From the NCBI RefSeq assembly GCF_008124785.1, contig NZ_VNHU01000004.1:124001-188000 (forward strand): a stretch of DNA of 64,000 bases, read 5' to 3'. Numbering within the stretch: position 1 is the stretch's first letter; every line of letters begins with the position of its first letter. The stretch is from Aquimarina intermedia (GTDB lineage Bacteria > Bacteroidota > Bacteroidia > Flavobacteriales > Flavobacteriaceae). This document shows positions 36,501 through 47,900 of this stretch, piece after piece. A program made the position numbers and the translations under genes. Under the pieces are notes generated by a model. It saw nothing but the letters and a program-made list of their open reading frames with translations, did not search any database and was not told the origin of the DNA.

Positions 36501-37697
36501 TCTATTCGGGTTTCTCTCAATTTTAAGTGCTTCAACCAAATCTTCATAAGGAAAGGATTGATTCTTAAAGCCATCCAAAAAAATCTTTTTTACTTCAGCC
36601 AAAAAAATTTTAAACGACTTATTGAGATTGGGATAGGTACGTAAGGCCAATGTATCTACGAACATTCCAACTATATTTTCTAATCCAGGATGTGTCCTGC
36701 CCGCAACGGGTGTCCCAACAATAATGTCTTCTTCATTGGAAATCTTATGTAAGAGCACTACATAGACTGCAAATAAAATAATATAAAGTGTAACCTCTTC
36801 CTGCTTGACTAATGCTTTTAACATCCTTGTCTTATGAGGTGAAAGGGCAAATGCAATATTACCTCCTGAATCACTTCTAACTAAAGGACGCTCAAAATCG
36901 TATGGTAAAGTAAGGGTTCTTGCCTCTTCCTCAAAGATTTGCAGCCAATACCCCCTTTGTTTAGAAATCTTATTATAATAGTTATTCGTATACTGCCATT
37001 CTGCGAAATCATGATAATCTAATGCTAGTGGCTCTAACGATGCATCTGACAGCAAGGACATAAAGTCGGATAACAGTATTTGATGAGACACTCCATCACT
37101 AATTATATGATGCATGTCGATTAATAAAAAGAATGTTTGGTTACTTCTTATTATACCGGCACGAAATGGAAAACCTTCAGACAATTTAAAGGGTCGAATA
37201 AACCTTCTTTTAATTTCAGCCACCTCAGAAGGAGGTGCAGTAAAGTGTTCAACGTTAAAATTTTCAGAATCAACAATTGTTTGAAACACTTCACCCTTTA
37301 TAAGATGAAATTGAGTGCGTAAACTTTTGTGACGTACTACTAATTTTTTAAGAATCTCACTAATCTTCAGTACATCTACATCACTAGGGAGTTTAGATAC
37401 TTGTGGCATATTGTAGGTCGTTGCAGCTTTATCAAACTCATATAAAAAATACATTCTCTTTTGAGCAGAAGATAGTTTATAGTACTCTTTTTTTTGAGCC
37501 TTTTCAATTTCAATATAGTCGCTTTGATCCTGAACCACCATCGAAGAAATAAAATAAATGAGCTCCTGCTTATTATTTTTAATTTTCGTTATGATATCGG
37601 GATTACTAAAATCTTGTGGAACTTTTAAAACCAACTGGTTGTCATCCACAGAAATCTTAATATTATGGGCTTTAATTTCTGCTAAGAGCTCTCTCAT
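33558..37697 (-). CDS. NRPS4: docking-C-A-T-TE termination module (Lys-like A domain)
   Basis: 1379 residues. Order: TubC-type N-terminal docking domain (1-54, opening MRELLAEIKAHNIKISVDDN); C domain (about 70-500) with intact MHHIISDGVS near 197; A domain (about 510-1000) with YIIYTSGSTGLPKG and core SGGDVLLP; T domain with FFSLGGHSILAI (Ser about 1050); and thioesterase (about 1110-1379) with IIGWSTGGLIAYE (Ser about 1184) and DHSDHMSIMT as the His region. By eye the A pocket reads DTESIGTVCK, which differs at two positions from the lysine code I remember for bacitracin synthetase (DAESIGSVCK), so Lys, or Orn, is predicted. As the only NRPS with a thioesterase it should release the finished peptide. 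Confidence 0.92.
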   Translation of the reverse strand: MRELLAEIKAHNIKISVDDNQLVLKVPQDFSNPDIITKIKNNKQELIYFISSMVVQDQSDYIEIEKAQKKEYYKLSSAQKRMYFLYEFDKAATTYNMPQVSKLPSDVDVLKISEILKKLVVRHKSLRTQFHLIKGEVFQTIVDSENFNVEHFTAPPSEVAEIKRRFIRPFKLSEGFPFRAGIIRSNQTFFLLIDMHHIISDGVSHQILLSDFMSLLSDASLEPLALDYHDFAEWQYTNNYYNKISKQRGYWLQIFEEEARTLTLPYDFERPLVRSDSGGNIAFALSPHKTRMLKALVKQEEVTLYIILFAVYVVLLHKISNEEDIIVGTPVAGRTHPGLENIVGMFVDTLALRTYPNLNKSFKIFLAEVKKIFLDGFKNQSFPYEDLVEALKIERNPNRNPLFDIFFSFNQSLDSTNSFEKKSKEEQVGADIHYNVAKFDLCLNVVETAKEIQFDLEYSTVLFKESTCRRFIQYYEKIIDQVINNSAILLQDICVLTAKQKKTLLYEFNLPIKTYPVSGTIIDVIERQCIYSPNKIAVSCHNSTLTYLDLQQQLVNTAIFLHDSTEIKKGIVVGIYMSRSIEAVITLLAALKLGAIYVPLDIEWSEDRLNTIVTDANIQYILYANAANKIERLPCIKIDIRKKFLNKSEKGTNPKDLPTVFVEDDAYIIYTSGSTGLPKGILHQHKSILDYALTFKNYFSLKQNDVVIQQSKLSFDTSIEEIFPILITGGHLAIVPGNHFDIIKLDECIISNQATLLSTTPLVLNELNKNFEKYTSLRAVISGGDVLLPSYVTKIIEKVKIYNTYGPSETTVCATYHEVNSCEKASHIGKPIQNRTVYILNPHNRLVPLGVVGEICIGGNGLAKRYVNNKQLTQEKFIDNPFEENSYLYKTGDLGKWLGDGSIVFCGRSDNQIKIRGYRVELGEIEKVLSGHSEVSDVIVIAHGTGDSKQLSAYYLSETKIKAEVLRNYIAMRLPNYMVPLFYVHMSEFPMTLTGKVDRKEFPEPAIELDAECIAPSSKVEHQLVAIWSEILNLSNDLIGTDKNFFSLGGHSILAIRMLHLISEKIQVDIPLLDLFMAPTIRELAVKIERYSENKKLDDTDILLLYNAGKDKDNLFFIHDGTGEVQGYLDLVKKLKDYNCYALHYNSSDSLEPQPLNISEIASEYILKIMKIQTEGEYKIIGWSTGGLIAYEITRQMELVTDIFVQVIMIDTFYDNEQFDGIANQALEFTITSEVALAKYYLEKFDDTKTFSTITDVWNYCKTLSIKESKLEEIKTLIPEYLGDYLYARNNCTDEIFRAVNTIRSIDFAVNSFRLINSIRSPITYLKAGDSLTKFNTSLDLYIQTKIVDHSDHMSIMTPPYVCQVGDTIIKALTVAVNN

Positions 37698-37769
37698 AAA
37701 AAGTATGGGATTGTATTAATTGAAATGGAAACTAGTGTACTAACTACTTTACTTTTATCATTCCTATAG

Positions 37770-37795
37770 ATCGAGAAAATAATTGAATATTTGTT
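37770..37795. repeat. Duplicated 3' flank, copy 1 (after the docking-thioesterase gene)
   Basis: The partner of 33477-33502, 21 of 26 bases identical, in the intergenic gap between the docking-thioesterase gene and NRPS4. See that entry. Confidence 0.6.
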
Positions 37796-37849
37796 TAAAC
37801 ATGATAATAGTTAATACAAATGGATCTTCTCTACCTGACCTGATCAAAC

Positions 37850-38869
37850 TTATGCCTTGACAGGTTTAAGCAAAGTTTTAAAAAGTTCATCAACCACTTG
37901 GTGTATGTATGGAGCAGTCATAATACTCATGTGATCGCTATTTTCTATTATGATAGTGTTGATATGGAAATCGGAAGTCGTATTGAATTTCGTTAGCGAA
38001 TTACCGGCTTTAAAATAAATTATAGGCGCTCTAATGGAACCTGTAAATTGGAAAGTATCAACGGCATAATCGAGTGACCGAATATTGTTTACAGTTCTAA
38101 TTATATCATAAGAATATTTTTTTTTACCTTTCAACAAGTCTGTTAAATATAGTGGAATTAAAGACTTAACTTCTTCTAGCTGCGATTCTCTAATTGATAA
38201 ATTTTTACAATAATCCCATACCTCGCTTACTGTCGAAAAGTTCCTAGTATAATCAAATCTATCTAAAAATTTTTTGGCAAGAGCAATTTCAGAAGATACC
38301 TCAAATTGTTTTACGTATTTTGAATTATTTTCCAATTGCTCTTCATCATAAAATGAATCAAACATGATTACTTTTTCAACTTTCTTATTGGCCAATTCCA
38401 ATTGTCTTCCTATTTCATAAGCTATAATACCACCCGTACTCCAACCTAATATCGTATATGAGTCTTCTGGTTGAATTTTTATTATTTTCTGCATATACTC
38501 AGAAGCCATATTTTTGATATCAAGGTGCTTGGGTCCAGAAGTTTCTGAAACTCTACAGCGCAAAGCATAACAATTGTATTCACTTAACTCCTTTATTAAT
38601 TCTTCATACCCTTGTACCTCTCCCGTACCGTCATGAATAAAAAATAAATTCCCTTTACTCTCAACTGCCTTATGCAGCGGTACTAGTATCCTGCGACCAC
38701 CCTCACTCATCATAGATGATATAAAATCGATAAGCTCTTGCTTATTATCCTTTATTTTAGCGATAATATTGGGGTTGTTGAAGTTTTGTTGAACTTTTAG
38801 AACCAGCTGATCATCATCAACAGTAATCTTAATATTATTTGCTTTTATTTCGGCTAAAAAATCTCTCAT
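37850..38869 (-). CDS. Stand-alone docking domain-thioesterase protein, an NRPS4 duplicate lacking C-A-T
   Basis: 339 residues. Residues 1-54 are a TubC-type docking domain identical to that of NRPS4 at 41 of 54 positions by my count (opening MRDFLAEIKANNIKITVDDD). About 15 linker residues later comes a thioesterase whose order and motifs match the NRPS4 one throughout: NLFFIHDGTGEVQGYEEL, ILGWSTGGIIAYEIGRQ with the nucleophile, MFDSFYDEEQL, and ENSDHMSIMTAPY. The C, A and T domains are absent with no frameshift, so this is a clean internal deletion after gene duplication. It lies between NRPS3 and NRPS4. All catalytic residues appear present, so it is probably functional, perhaps as a second release enzyme in trans. 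Confidence 0.88.
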   Translation of the reverse strand: MRDFLAEIKANNIKITVDDDQLVLKVQQNFNNPNIIAKIKDNKQELIDFISSMMSEGGRRILVPLHKAVESKGNLFFIHDGTGEVQGYEELIKELSEYNCYALRCRVSETSGPKHLDIKNMASEYMQKIIKIQPEDSYTILGWSTGGIIAYEIGRQLELANKKVEKVIMFDSFYDEEQLENNSKYVKQFEVSSEIALAKKFLDRFDYTRNFSTVSEVWDYCKNLSIRESQLEEVKSLIPLYLTDLLKGKKKYSYDIIRTVNNIRSLDYAVDTFQFTGSIRAPIIYFKAGNSLTKFNTTSDFHINTIIIENSDHMSIMTAPYIHQVVDELFKTLLKPVKA

Positions 38870-38935
38870 ATAAGGTAAACGGTTGGATAAATAAAAATAA
38901 AATGAGTAGTTTAAAATTTTATGAATGTAAAAATC

Positions 38936-41900
38936 TTAAATTCTAATTTCGGTGGTTTCTTCTTTATTTACATCCTGGTTTTCCTCTGAAATCCATTTAC
39001 TTGTATCTATAAATTCAGACATCAGTTCTATAGTTGGATTAGCAAACAGCTCTTTCAACGAAAAATCAATATTGAATACTTTGAATATCGTGTTCAACAT
39101 GGATATTGCTATAAGAGAGGTTCCACCGAGCTCAAAGAAATTTACCGTCACACCTATATCCACTGCTTCTATTTTAAGACTCTTTGCATAAATATCGCGT
39201 AACGTTTTTTGAGTTTGGGTAGTTGGTGCAACAATGATTTGCTCGATATTAGCATCATATACCGGTAAAGATTTTCTATCAATCTTACCATTAGATGTTA
39301 ACGGAATTTCATCGATATATTGGTAGTGAGACGGAATCATATAATAAGGCAATTTATCGAACAAAAATTTCCATAGTTCGCTATCATTAAACTCTGTGTC
39401 AGAGACCAGGTATGCGCTTAAATAGGTTTGGTTATTTTTGTCAAAAGGAACTACAACGGCAGCCTTAATATTCTTGTGCATTACTAATGTAGATTCAATT
39501 TCTCCTAGTTCAACTCTGTAACCTCTAATCTTTATTTGGTCGTCTTCTCGGCCGATAAACTCTATAGTTCCATCGGGCAACCATCTACCAATATCCCCCG
39601 TTCTATACAGTTTGGCTTTAGAATTCTCTACAAAGGGATTTTCTAAAAATTTTTCTTCGGTTAGCGCTTCTTTATTATGATACCCATTAGAAACACCAAC
39701 ACCACCAATGCAGAGTTCTCCATAAACGCCAATTGGCACCAACCTTAGATTATTGTCCACAATATAAACTGATGTATTAGGAAGCGGTTTTCCAATAGGT
39801 AAAGCTCTATAAATATCAAAATTATCTATATCGTTGCCTACAAAGTACACAGAATCAATGGTAGCCTCGGTGGCACCATAACTATTAATAATTTTAAATT
39901 GATCTCCAAATGTGTCTATTAGGTATTTAAACTCATTAACACTACACATATCTGATCCAATAATCAGGGTTTTTAAAAATGAAACATCTTTTTCATGAGC
40001 TGCGATGTATTTCATAAACGGAATAATTATACCTGGAGTGAACTCCAAAATTGTAATTTTATATTTACTTAGTAATTTATATAATCGTTCATGATAGAAA
40101 TCCTTTGAAGAACATAAAACCATTTGCCCACCGTTTAAAAGAGACCTACATAAGTCCCCAATGAAAACATCAAAATTTGAATCGGCCATTTGAAGTAATC
40201 GTGTGTCGGTATCCAAATCATAAATCTCTCTCCATGCTATTGCCTTATCTACTAATGATTTATGAGTGACCAACGTTCCTTTTGGCTGACCTGTAGAACC
40301 TGATGTATAGATCATATAAGCCAAATGATCATTACCAATATTACGCACAGGAGGAGTCGTCGGAAATACAGAAATAGCTGCGTCCATACTAATCAGTTTT
40401 CCTGGAAAAAGATTCTCAGAAAATCTATCCTTTACCGAGACGCCCAGTACTACTATGTCGGAACCAGTATCTGACATAATATATCGCAGTCTATCCTCAG
40501 GGAGATTAGGATTTAGTTGTACGTATACTGCTCCAATCTTAAAAATAGCCATGATACAAACTATAAGATCTATTGATTTTTCTTCACAAAGCATCACCCT
40601 ATCTCCTCTGGAAACGCCTTCACTCAACAGATAATGCGCAAGTTGATTTACACGCTGGTCTAACATCGCATAAGACACATCAATTTCATTATATGTTACC
40701 GCGATAGCATCTGGAAAAGATGCCGCTGATACTTCAAATAAATCTACAAGGGTTTTATTCTCAGGAATTGGAAGAATAGCTCCATTAAAATCGTTTAGAA
40801 GTACAGTGCGCTCCTCTTCAGCCAGCATCTCAATAGCATCTATCGTGGTGGTCGAATTGTCAATTACATAGGTAACAATATGCTCTAAATAACTAGCAAA
40901 TCGCTCTATAGTTTTGCGAGAAAATAGTTCTGAAGAATATTCCATACAGAATATTGTTTCGTCATCCCCTTCCATTAATGTTAAAAACAGATCCAACATT
41001 ACATGTTGTGTACCATGGGTATGATCAGAGACTTTTACATCAGATATTTCAACTTTAGGGGGTTCAAAGTTTGCCGCTGCAAAGAATACATTCCAAATAG
41101 AATTGTTTGATGAATCCTGCATGACATACACATCATTTAATACATTTTCATCAAAATATGCCTGAGCACTAACACAATCAAGAACATTTTCTCTTATATC
41201 CTTTAGCAAATCTTGAAATGTAAGGTCACCATTCAAAAAAGTTCTAATAGGAACACTATTAATAAAAGGACCTACCAGATCATCAAACTCAGAAAACTCT
41301 CTCCCGGCAACAGGAGTCCCTATAACAATATCGTTTTGATGGCTTATTTTATAAAGCAGCACATTGAAGGCGCTAAGAATAAACATATATGCAGTAATTC
41401 CCCCTTCTTGTTTTAAGTGATCCTTAATTTTATGGGTAAGATCTTTATCAAACTTGAAAAAATAATTATCCCCTTCGTTTGAAGATACCAATGGTCTTTT
41501 AATATCATGTGGAAGGTTTAATATAGTAAGGTCTTTTAAATAATTCTTCCAAAACTCTTTTTTACTAAGTATTTGTTTCTGTCTGGCTGGACTTTGCTGC
41601 CACTCTACAAAATCACGATATTGATATCTCAACTCGGGAAGAGGTTTATTATTATAAAAAGCATCAAAATCACGACCTAGAATAGCTACAGAAACACCAT
41701 CAGAAACGATATGGTGCATATCAATCATCAAAATAAACTTTTCTTTAGCAAGTGTAATAATACCTATTCGAAATAACAGATCATTCCTGAGGTCAAATCG
41801 TCTAATGAATTTATTCACTATGGTATCTACTTCATCTTCTGTGGCACTAAAGTGTGCTATTTCAAATTGCGCTTCCTTTCTGAATTTTTGCACAATTTTA

Positions 41901-44900
41901 TCGTCAACCATATCATAATAAGCCCGCAATATTTCGTGTCTTTCAAAAATCTTGTCAAAAGCTTTCTTAAAACGACTCATATCAATCTCCCCTTCAAAAA
42001 GGTAGATATATGACATATTATTTAATACGTTTTCATCGTACTCATCCTGTATAAACATCCTTTTCTGAATAGAAGATAGAGCGTACATCTCTTTTTCTTC
42101 AGTTTTACTGAATGAAACGTATTCTTGTTTATCTGCATCATCTATATAATTTGCTAAAGCACTAATATCCGGATGCGAAAAAACGATTTTAAGTGGTATA
42201 GAAATTCCGAATTCTTTGAATAATTTACTGACTAAAAACCCTGCTTTCAAGGAATGACCTCCTAAATCGAAAAAACTATTTTTACTACCTATTGTTTCCT
42301 CTGGAATATTTAAAATACTAGCCCAAATACACGCAAGCTTCTTTTCTGTTTCACCTTTAGGTAACACATATTCTTCAGTAAGAATAATAGTAGGAGACGG
42401 TAGCGACTTTTTGTCGAGCTTTCCATTTCTAGTTAAAGGGAGTTCTTCGAGTTTCATAAAATGAGATGGAATCATATAAGGAGGAAGACTGGCAGATAAG
42501 AAAGCAGTAATAGCTTCGTTTGAAAGTTCTTTTTCTCCCACATAATATCCAACTAGCATCGCGTCTCCAGAATCTTTTTTCACCACCACAGCGCATTCAC
42601 TTATTTCACTGTACTGCGATAATCTGTATTGAATTTCTCCCAATTCCATGCGATAACCGCGAATTTTAACCTGATCGTCTTTTCGTCCTAAAAACTCAAT
42701 ATCGCCTGAGGACAACCATCGAACTAAATCACCAGTCTTATAAAGTAATCCCTCTCCAAAAGGATTTTTTATGAACTTTTCTGCCGAAAGAACCTCGTTA
42801 TTTAAGTACCCCATAGCTACGCCGTTTCCGCCAATACATAATTCTCCAACAATACCAATACCTTGAAGTTTGGCTTTCTCATCCAATACATAAAGCAATA
42901 CATTATCTAATGGCTTCCCTATTGGTACGGAGATGTTCCTATCTAATGAAAATGTCTTTAGAGAATACGCACTACTGTAAATAGCTGCTTCTGTAGGACC
43001 GTATACATTTTGCAACTGTACATCGGTAGGGCCTAACCTCCTATAGTGAGCTACCAGCTCTTTTGATAACGCCTCTCCGGCTAGAAATATAAAAGACAAC
43101 GGTGCGATCTTATCTATTCCAACCTCTTCCAATTTGTCTATAAATAGTGAGAACATAGAAGGAACAAAATTGATATGCGTCACCTTATTTGATTCAATCG
43201 TCTGTAGTATTTTATCGACGTTAGCTTCTTCTCCTTTTTCTAAAACTGACAAGCTTCCGCCGGAATGGTACCATCCAAATAACTCTGACATAGAAACATC
43301 GAATGCGTAATTTGTTTTGAATAAGAAATTTCCGTCTTGCTTTACCGGGTATCTATGTTGCATACTCATAATTGTGTTATAGAGTGCACTATGAGAAACC
43401 ATGACTCCTTTTGGTGTTCCCGTAGACCCAGAAGTATAGATAACATAAGCCAAATCCTTTTGGTTTACAGTCGGAACAACTTTTTGTATATCAGAAGATA
43501 CTTTTTGGCTGTTTGCTAGTAAGGTTAAGGCATTTACAATGGGGACCTTGTTCTCTTCAAATGACACAGCTACATTGGTAATAATAAATTTTAATCCAGA
43601 GTCTTTTATTATGGATTCTTTTCTAGCGATTGGATGTTTGGGATCTAGAGGTACATAAGCTGCTCCCGCTTTGAGAATTCCATAAATAATAAGAACCATA
43701 CTTTCATCTCGTTCCAAATGGAGCCCTATTAATGTTCCTTTTTTTACATCATAGACTTCAACTAGAGCCGATGCAATGTTTAAAGTGATTTTATCAAATT
43801 GGGCGTATGATAAACGTTGTTGTAAACCAATAAGTGCTGTTCGACTCTCATATTTTAATACAGCTTCAGCAAAACTTGTAAGAACTGTATCTTTATTAAC
43901 AACAGGTTTATGTACGTTATACGTATGAAGCAAGATGTCTTTTTCAACAGTATCCACGATATCAATTTCTGACAGCTTTATTTCAGAATCTGCGAGAACA
44001 GCGTTAACAATTTGGGTAAAATAATTAGCAAATCTTTCTATTGTATTTTTCTCAAATAAGGCGGTCATGTAGCTAATTTGTACACTTAACGCATCGTTGG
44101 TGTCAAGCACATCAAAAGATAAATCAAATTTGGATATATTTCGTTCAAATCTGCAGGTCTCAACGTGAGAGGTATTATTATTTTGATCTGTAAGCGTGTA
44201 ATCTTTTTGAGTTTGAAACGTATAAAAGACATCAAATAATGGATTTCGACTAGCATCTCTATTGACATCTAAAGATTCTACTAAGAGCTCATAGGGATAT
44301 GCCATATGCTGGGAGGCTAAGGCATACTCATTTATTATCTCATTGAGATACTCTATAAACGTTTTGTAGCCTTCAGGATGATTTCGCATGGCCAAAGTAT
44401 TTTGAAACAAGCCAACTAATTCTTTTCCAAAACCGTGGTTGGGTCTGGCTGCAGTGAATCCTATAGTTATATCGTCTTGACTACTTATTTTATGAAGTAG
44501 TACCCCAAAAAAGGCAAAAATTAGAGACTCTAATACTATATCCTTTTCAGTGGCGAATTGCTTAAGATTCAAGTACTGCTCGTGCTCAATATTGAATAAT
44601 ACATTAGATCCGGAAACATCTTTTACTAAAGGTCGAGGAAAATCATACGGTAATTCTAATACATCCTGTCCTCTTTTAAATAAAGATAACCAATACGGTT
44701 CATGCTTTTTTATCTTGTTTTTATATGCTTCAGTTTGTACCAGTTCTATATAATCTTCAAAACTATTAGATAGATTAGATATTTGTTGATTTTCGTACAG
44801 TTTAAGAAATTCACTTATTACTATTCGCTGTGAGACCGAATCAGATACAATTTCATGCATGTCGATAACTAGAACGCTTCCCTCATCTACAAGCTGTATT

Positions 44901-47900
44901 AACCCAACCCGCACTGCGGCTTCTTTAGAAAGGTCAAAGGGCCTAATAAAGGAAGTTATTGCATCTGGAACATTGTTAGCATTTATATCCTCAAAAACAG
45001 ATATTTCAAAAGGTAATGTAATATATACACGCTGTTTAGGTTCACCATCGAGGACACCAAACTTGGTTCTAAGCATAGCATGACGCTCTATAAGCTTTTT
45101 GAAAATAGAGACTACTCGATCCGCATTCAAAGTTTTCTCAAATTTATATCCTCTCGTATTGTTATTTATCAGCGCGTTTCTATCAAAATCATATAGGAAA
45201 TAAACACGTTTCTGAGCAGAAGTAAGTTCAAAAATCGATGCTTCATTGTTTGGCACCGAAGCGTCAAAAGATTCATTAAACTCTTCTTCTATAAAAATAG
45301 CTAACTTTGAGATTGTTCTTTTAATAAACAACTCTCTCAAAGGTAGTTCTACAGAAAAGGTTGTATTAATTTTATTAACCAATTCGATAGCATTTAAAGA
45401 ATGTCCCCCAAGATCAAAAAAGCTAGTATCAATACCTATGTTATCAGCATTTTGCTTTAATACATTCGCCCATAGCGCTCTTAATTTACGTTGGATTTCA
45501 TTGGTAGGTGCTCTAAAGTTGTCAGACTTACTTATAACGCTGTTCGGTAGAGCCTTATAATCTACTTTGCCATTAATAAGTCTGGGTAGCGCCTCAAGTA
45601 CGATATACAAATGAGGCAGCATATAATAGGGCATCATCTTAGACAATTGTCTAGAAATTTCGGTAGTTTTTATATTATTTTTCTTAATTACATAAGCAAC
45701 CAATTGATCATCATCATTTCCATCTTTTCTTACTGTTACAACGGCATCTTCTAATTCTGGAATACTCTGCAACTGTGTTCTAATCTCTCCAAGCTCTACC
45801 CTGTAACCATTAATTTTAACCTGGTTGTCATTTCTCCCAATAAGTTCTATTTCACCATTTTCTAAACGACGCGCCAAATCTCCTGTTTTGTACATCCTTG
45901 CCCCTGATATGAACGGGTTTTTGACAAACTTTGATTTTGTTAATTTTTTATTTTTAAGGTAGCCTCTACCAACGCCTGCTCCACCTATACAAAGCTCTCC
46001 TGCAATTCCATACGGAAGAAGTTGATGGTCCGGTGAAACTACATAGGTTTGGATATTACCTAATGAATTACCAATGGTAATGTGTGAATCCTCTTGTAAG
46101 AGTTTAAATGTTGACCAAATGGTAGCTTCTGTTGGACCATACCAATTCCAAATTCCCCGTTCACTTATCATCAGAAGTTTTTTCAAAAGCTTTTTGGATA
46201 GCGCTTCTCCTCCCGAGACAATTGTTAAATTCTCTACATTCTTCCATCCAACGGTCAACAAACTTTGTAATCTGGAAGGTGTAGTTTGAATTAACGTAGG
46301 TTTTAATTTAGAAATTTCTTTAACTAAAATATTAGGATCCTCAAGCTGGCTCTGTGTTACTAGAAAAAGTATTCCTCCTGTCACTAGCGGTAAGAAGAAT
46401 TCGGTCAAGGAAATATCAAAAGTAGCCGACGTTACTCCTAACATTTTTAAAGAAGCATCCAAAGTTAAAACTTCTTTGGCCGTAAGAACACAATTGGTAA
46501 GTGAATGATGTTCTATTAAGACACCTTTCGGGTTTCCTGTTGTTCCTGAAGTAAAAATTACATATGCCAAATGATCAGGTGCTACTTTTGGCAATTTAAT
46601 TTCGGTTGTATAATCAGTCAAAAATAATGCTTTGGATATCGAACATATCTCTACTTCGTCCCCAATATCTGGGATATTATTTTTTAAGTGAGGTGATACT
46701 AAAATCAACGTTGGATCGGTGTTCTCAATGATGTATTTGATGCGAGCCGAAGGATACATTGGATCAATCGGAACGTAAGCACACCCGGCTTTCATTATAC
46801 CCAAAATTGAAATAATTAATTCAATAGATCGTTCGATGCATATAGGAATAAGTGCTTCCGGCTTAACACCTTTCTTAATTAAATATTTTGCAAACTGTGT
46901 GGATTTTATATCTAATTCAGTGTATGTAATCTCATTACCATCACACGTAATAGCGTTATGATTTGGATGTGAATCTACCTGTTTCCTGAATAAATCTAAA
47001 ACTGTTGAAGTGGGCTTGTACAGCGATACCCTGTCGGTAGTCTTTTCTAATATTTGGTTTATTTGTTCATCACTAATCAAAGATATTTCTTCTAATTTAA
47101 CAGCTTTGTTGCTACAAATGTCTGTCACAATATTTTCAAAATACTTTGCAAAGTTTACTATGGTTGCATCTGAAAAGAGATCCTGTGCGTATTCTATATC
47201 AAAAGAAATACCTTCGGTATGATCTGTGACGGATAACGTGATGTCGAATTTAGAGACCGTATGATTAGTATCATACGAGGAAATGTCACCTCCAAAGAGT
47301 TCATACTTTTGTTCCACTTCCAAAGTATCGTCCTTAGTATATAAAAACATAACATCAAATAAAGGGTTTCTATCCGTATTCCGTTCTACCCCCAATGTCT
47401 CTACTAAATCTTCATATTGATACGATTGATGATTGAAACTTTGAATTGTATTGTTCTTAACTTCTTTTAAAAATTCAGTAAAGGACTTAGAACTTGTAGG
47501 TGTGTTTCTCAGTGGTAAAGTATTTACAAACATTCCTACAATACCTTCTAAATCTGCATGCGTACGTCCCGATGTGGGTGTACCCACAACAATATCGTCT
47601 TGATTGGATAATTTACTTAGTACGACATTAAATAAGCTAAGAAGTAGCATAAACATAGTTACTTCTTCTTCTTTTGCTATTTTTTGTAAACCCTTCTCAA
47701 TTGTCTTTGGTAATCTAAAACTGTAACTCGCTCCATGTCCGCTTTTAATCTCTGAGCGTTTTGAATCTAGGGGTAATTCAAGAGCTGTAACCGGTTCTTT
47801 ATATAAATTTAACCAAAACTTTTGGTCCTTGAGAAGTAATTTTTTCTGAACGTCACTTTGTTGCCATTCTGCATAATCCTTATACTGTAATTTAAGTGGC

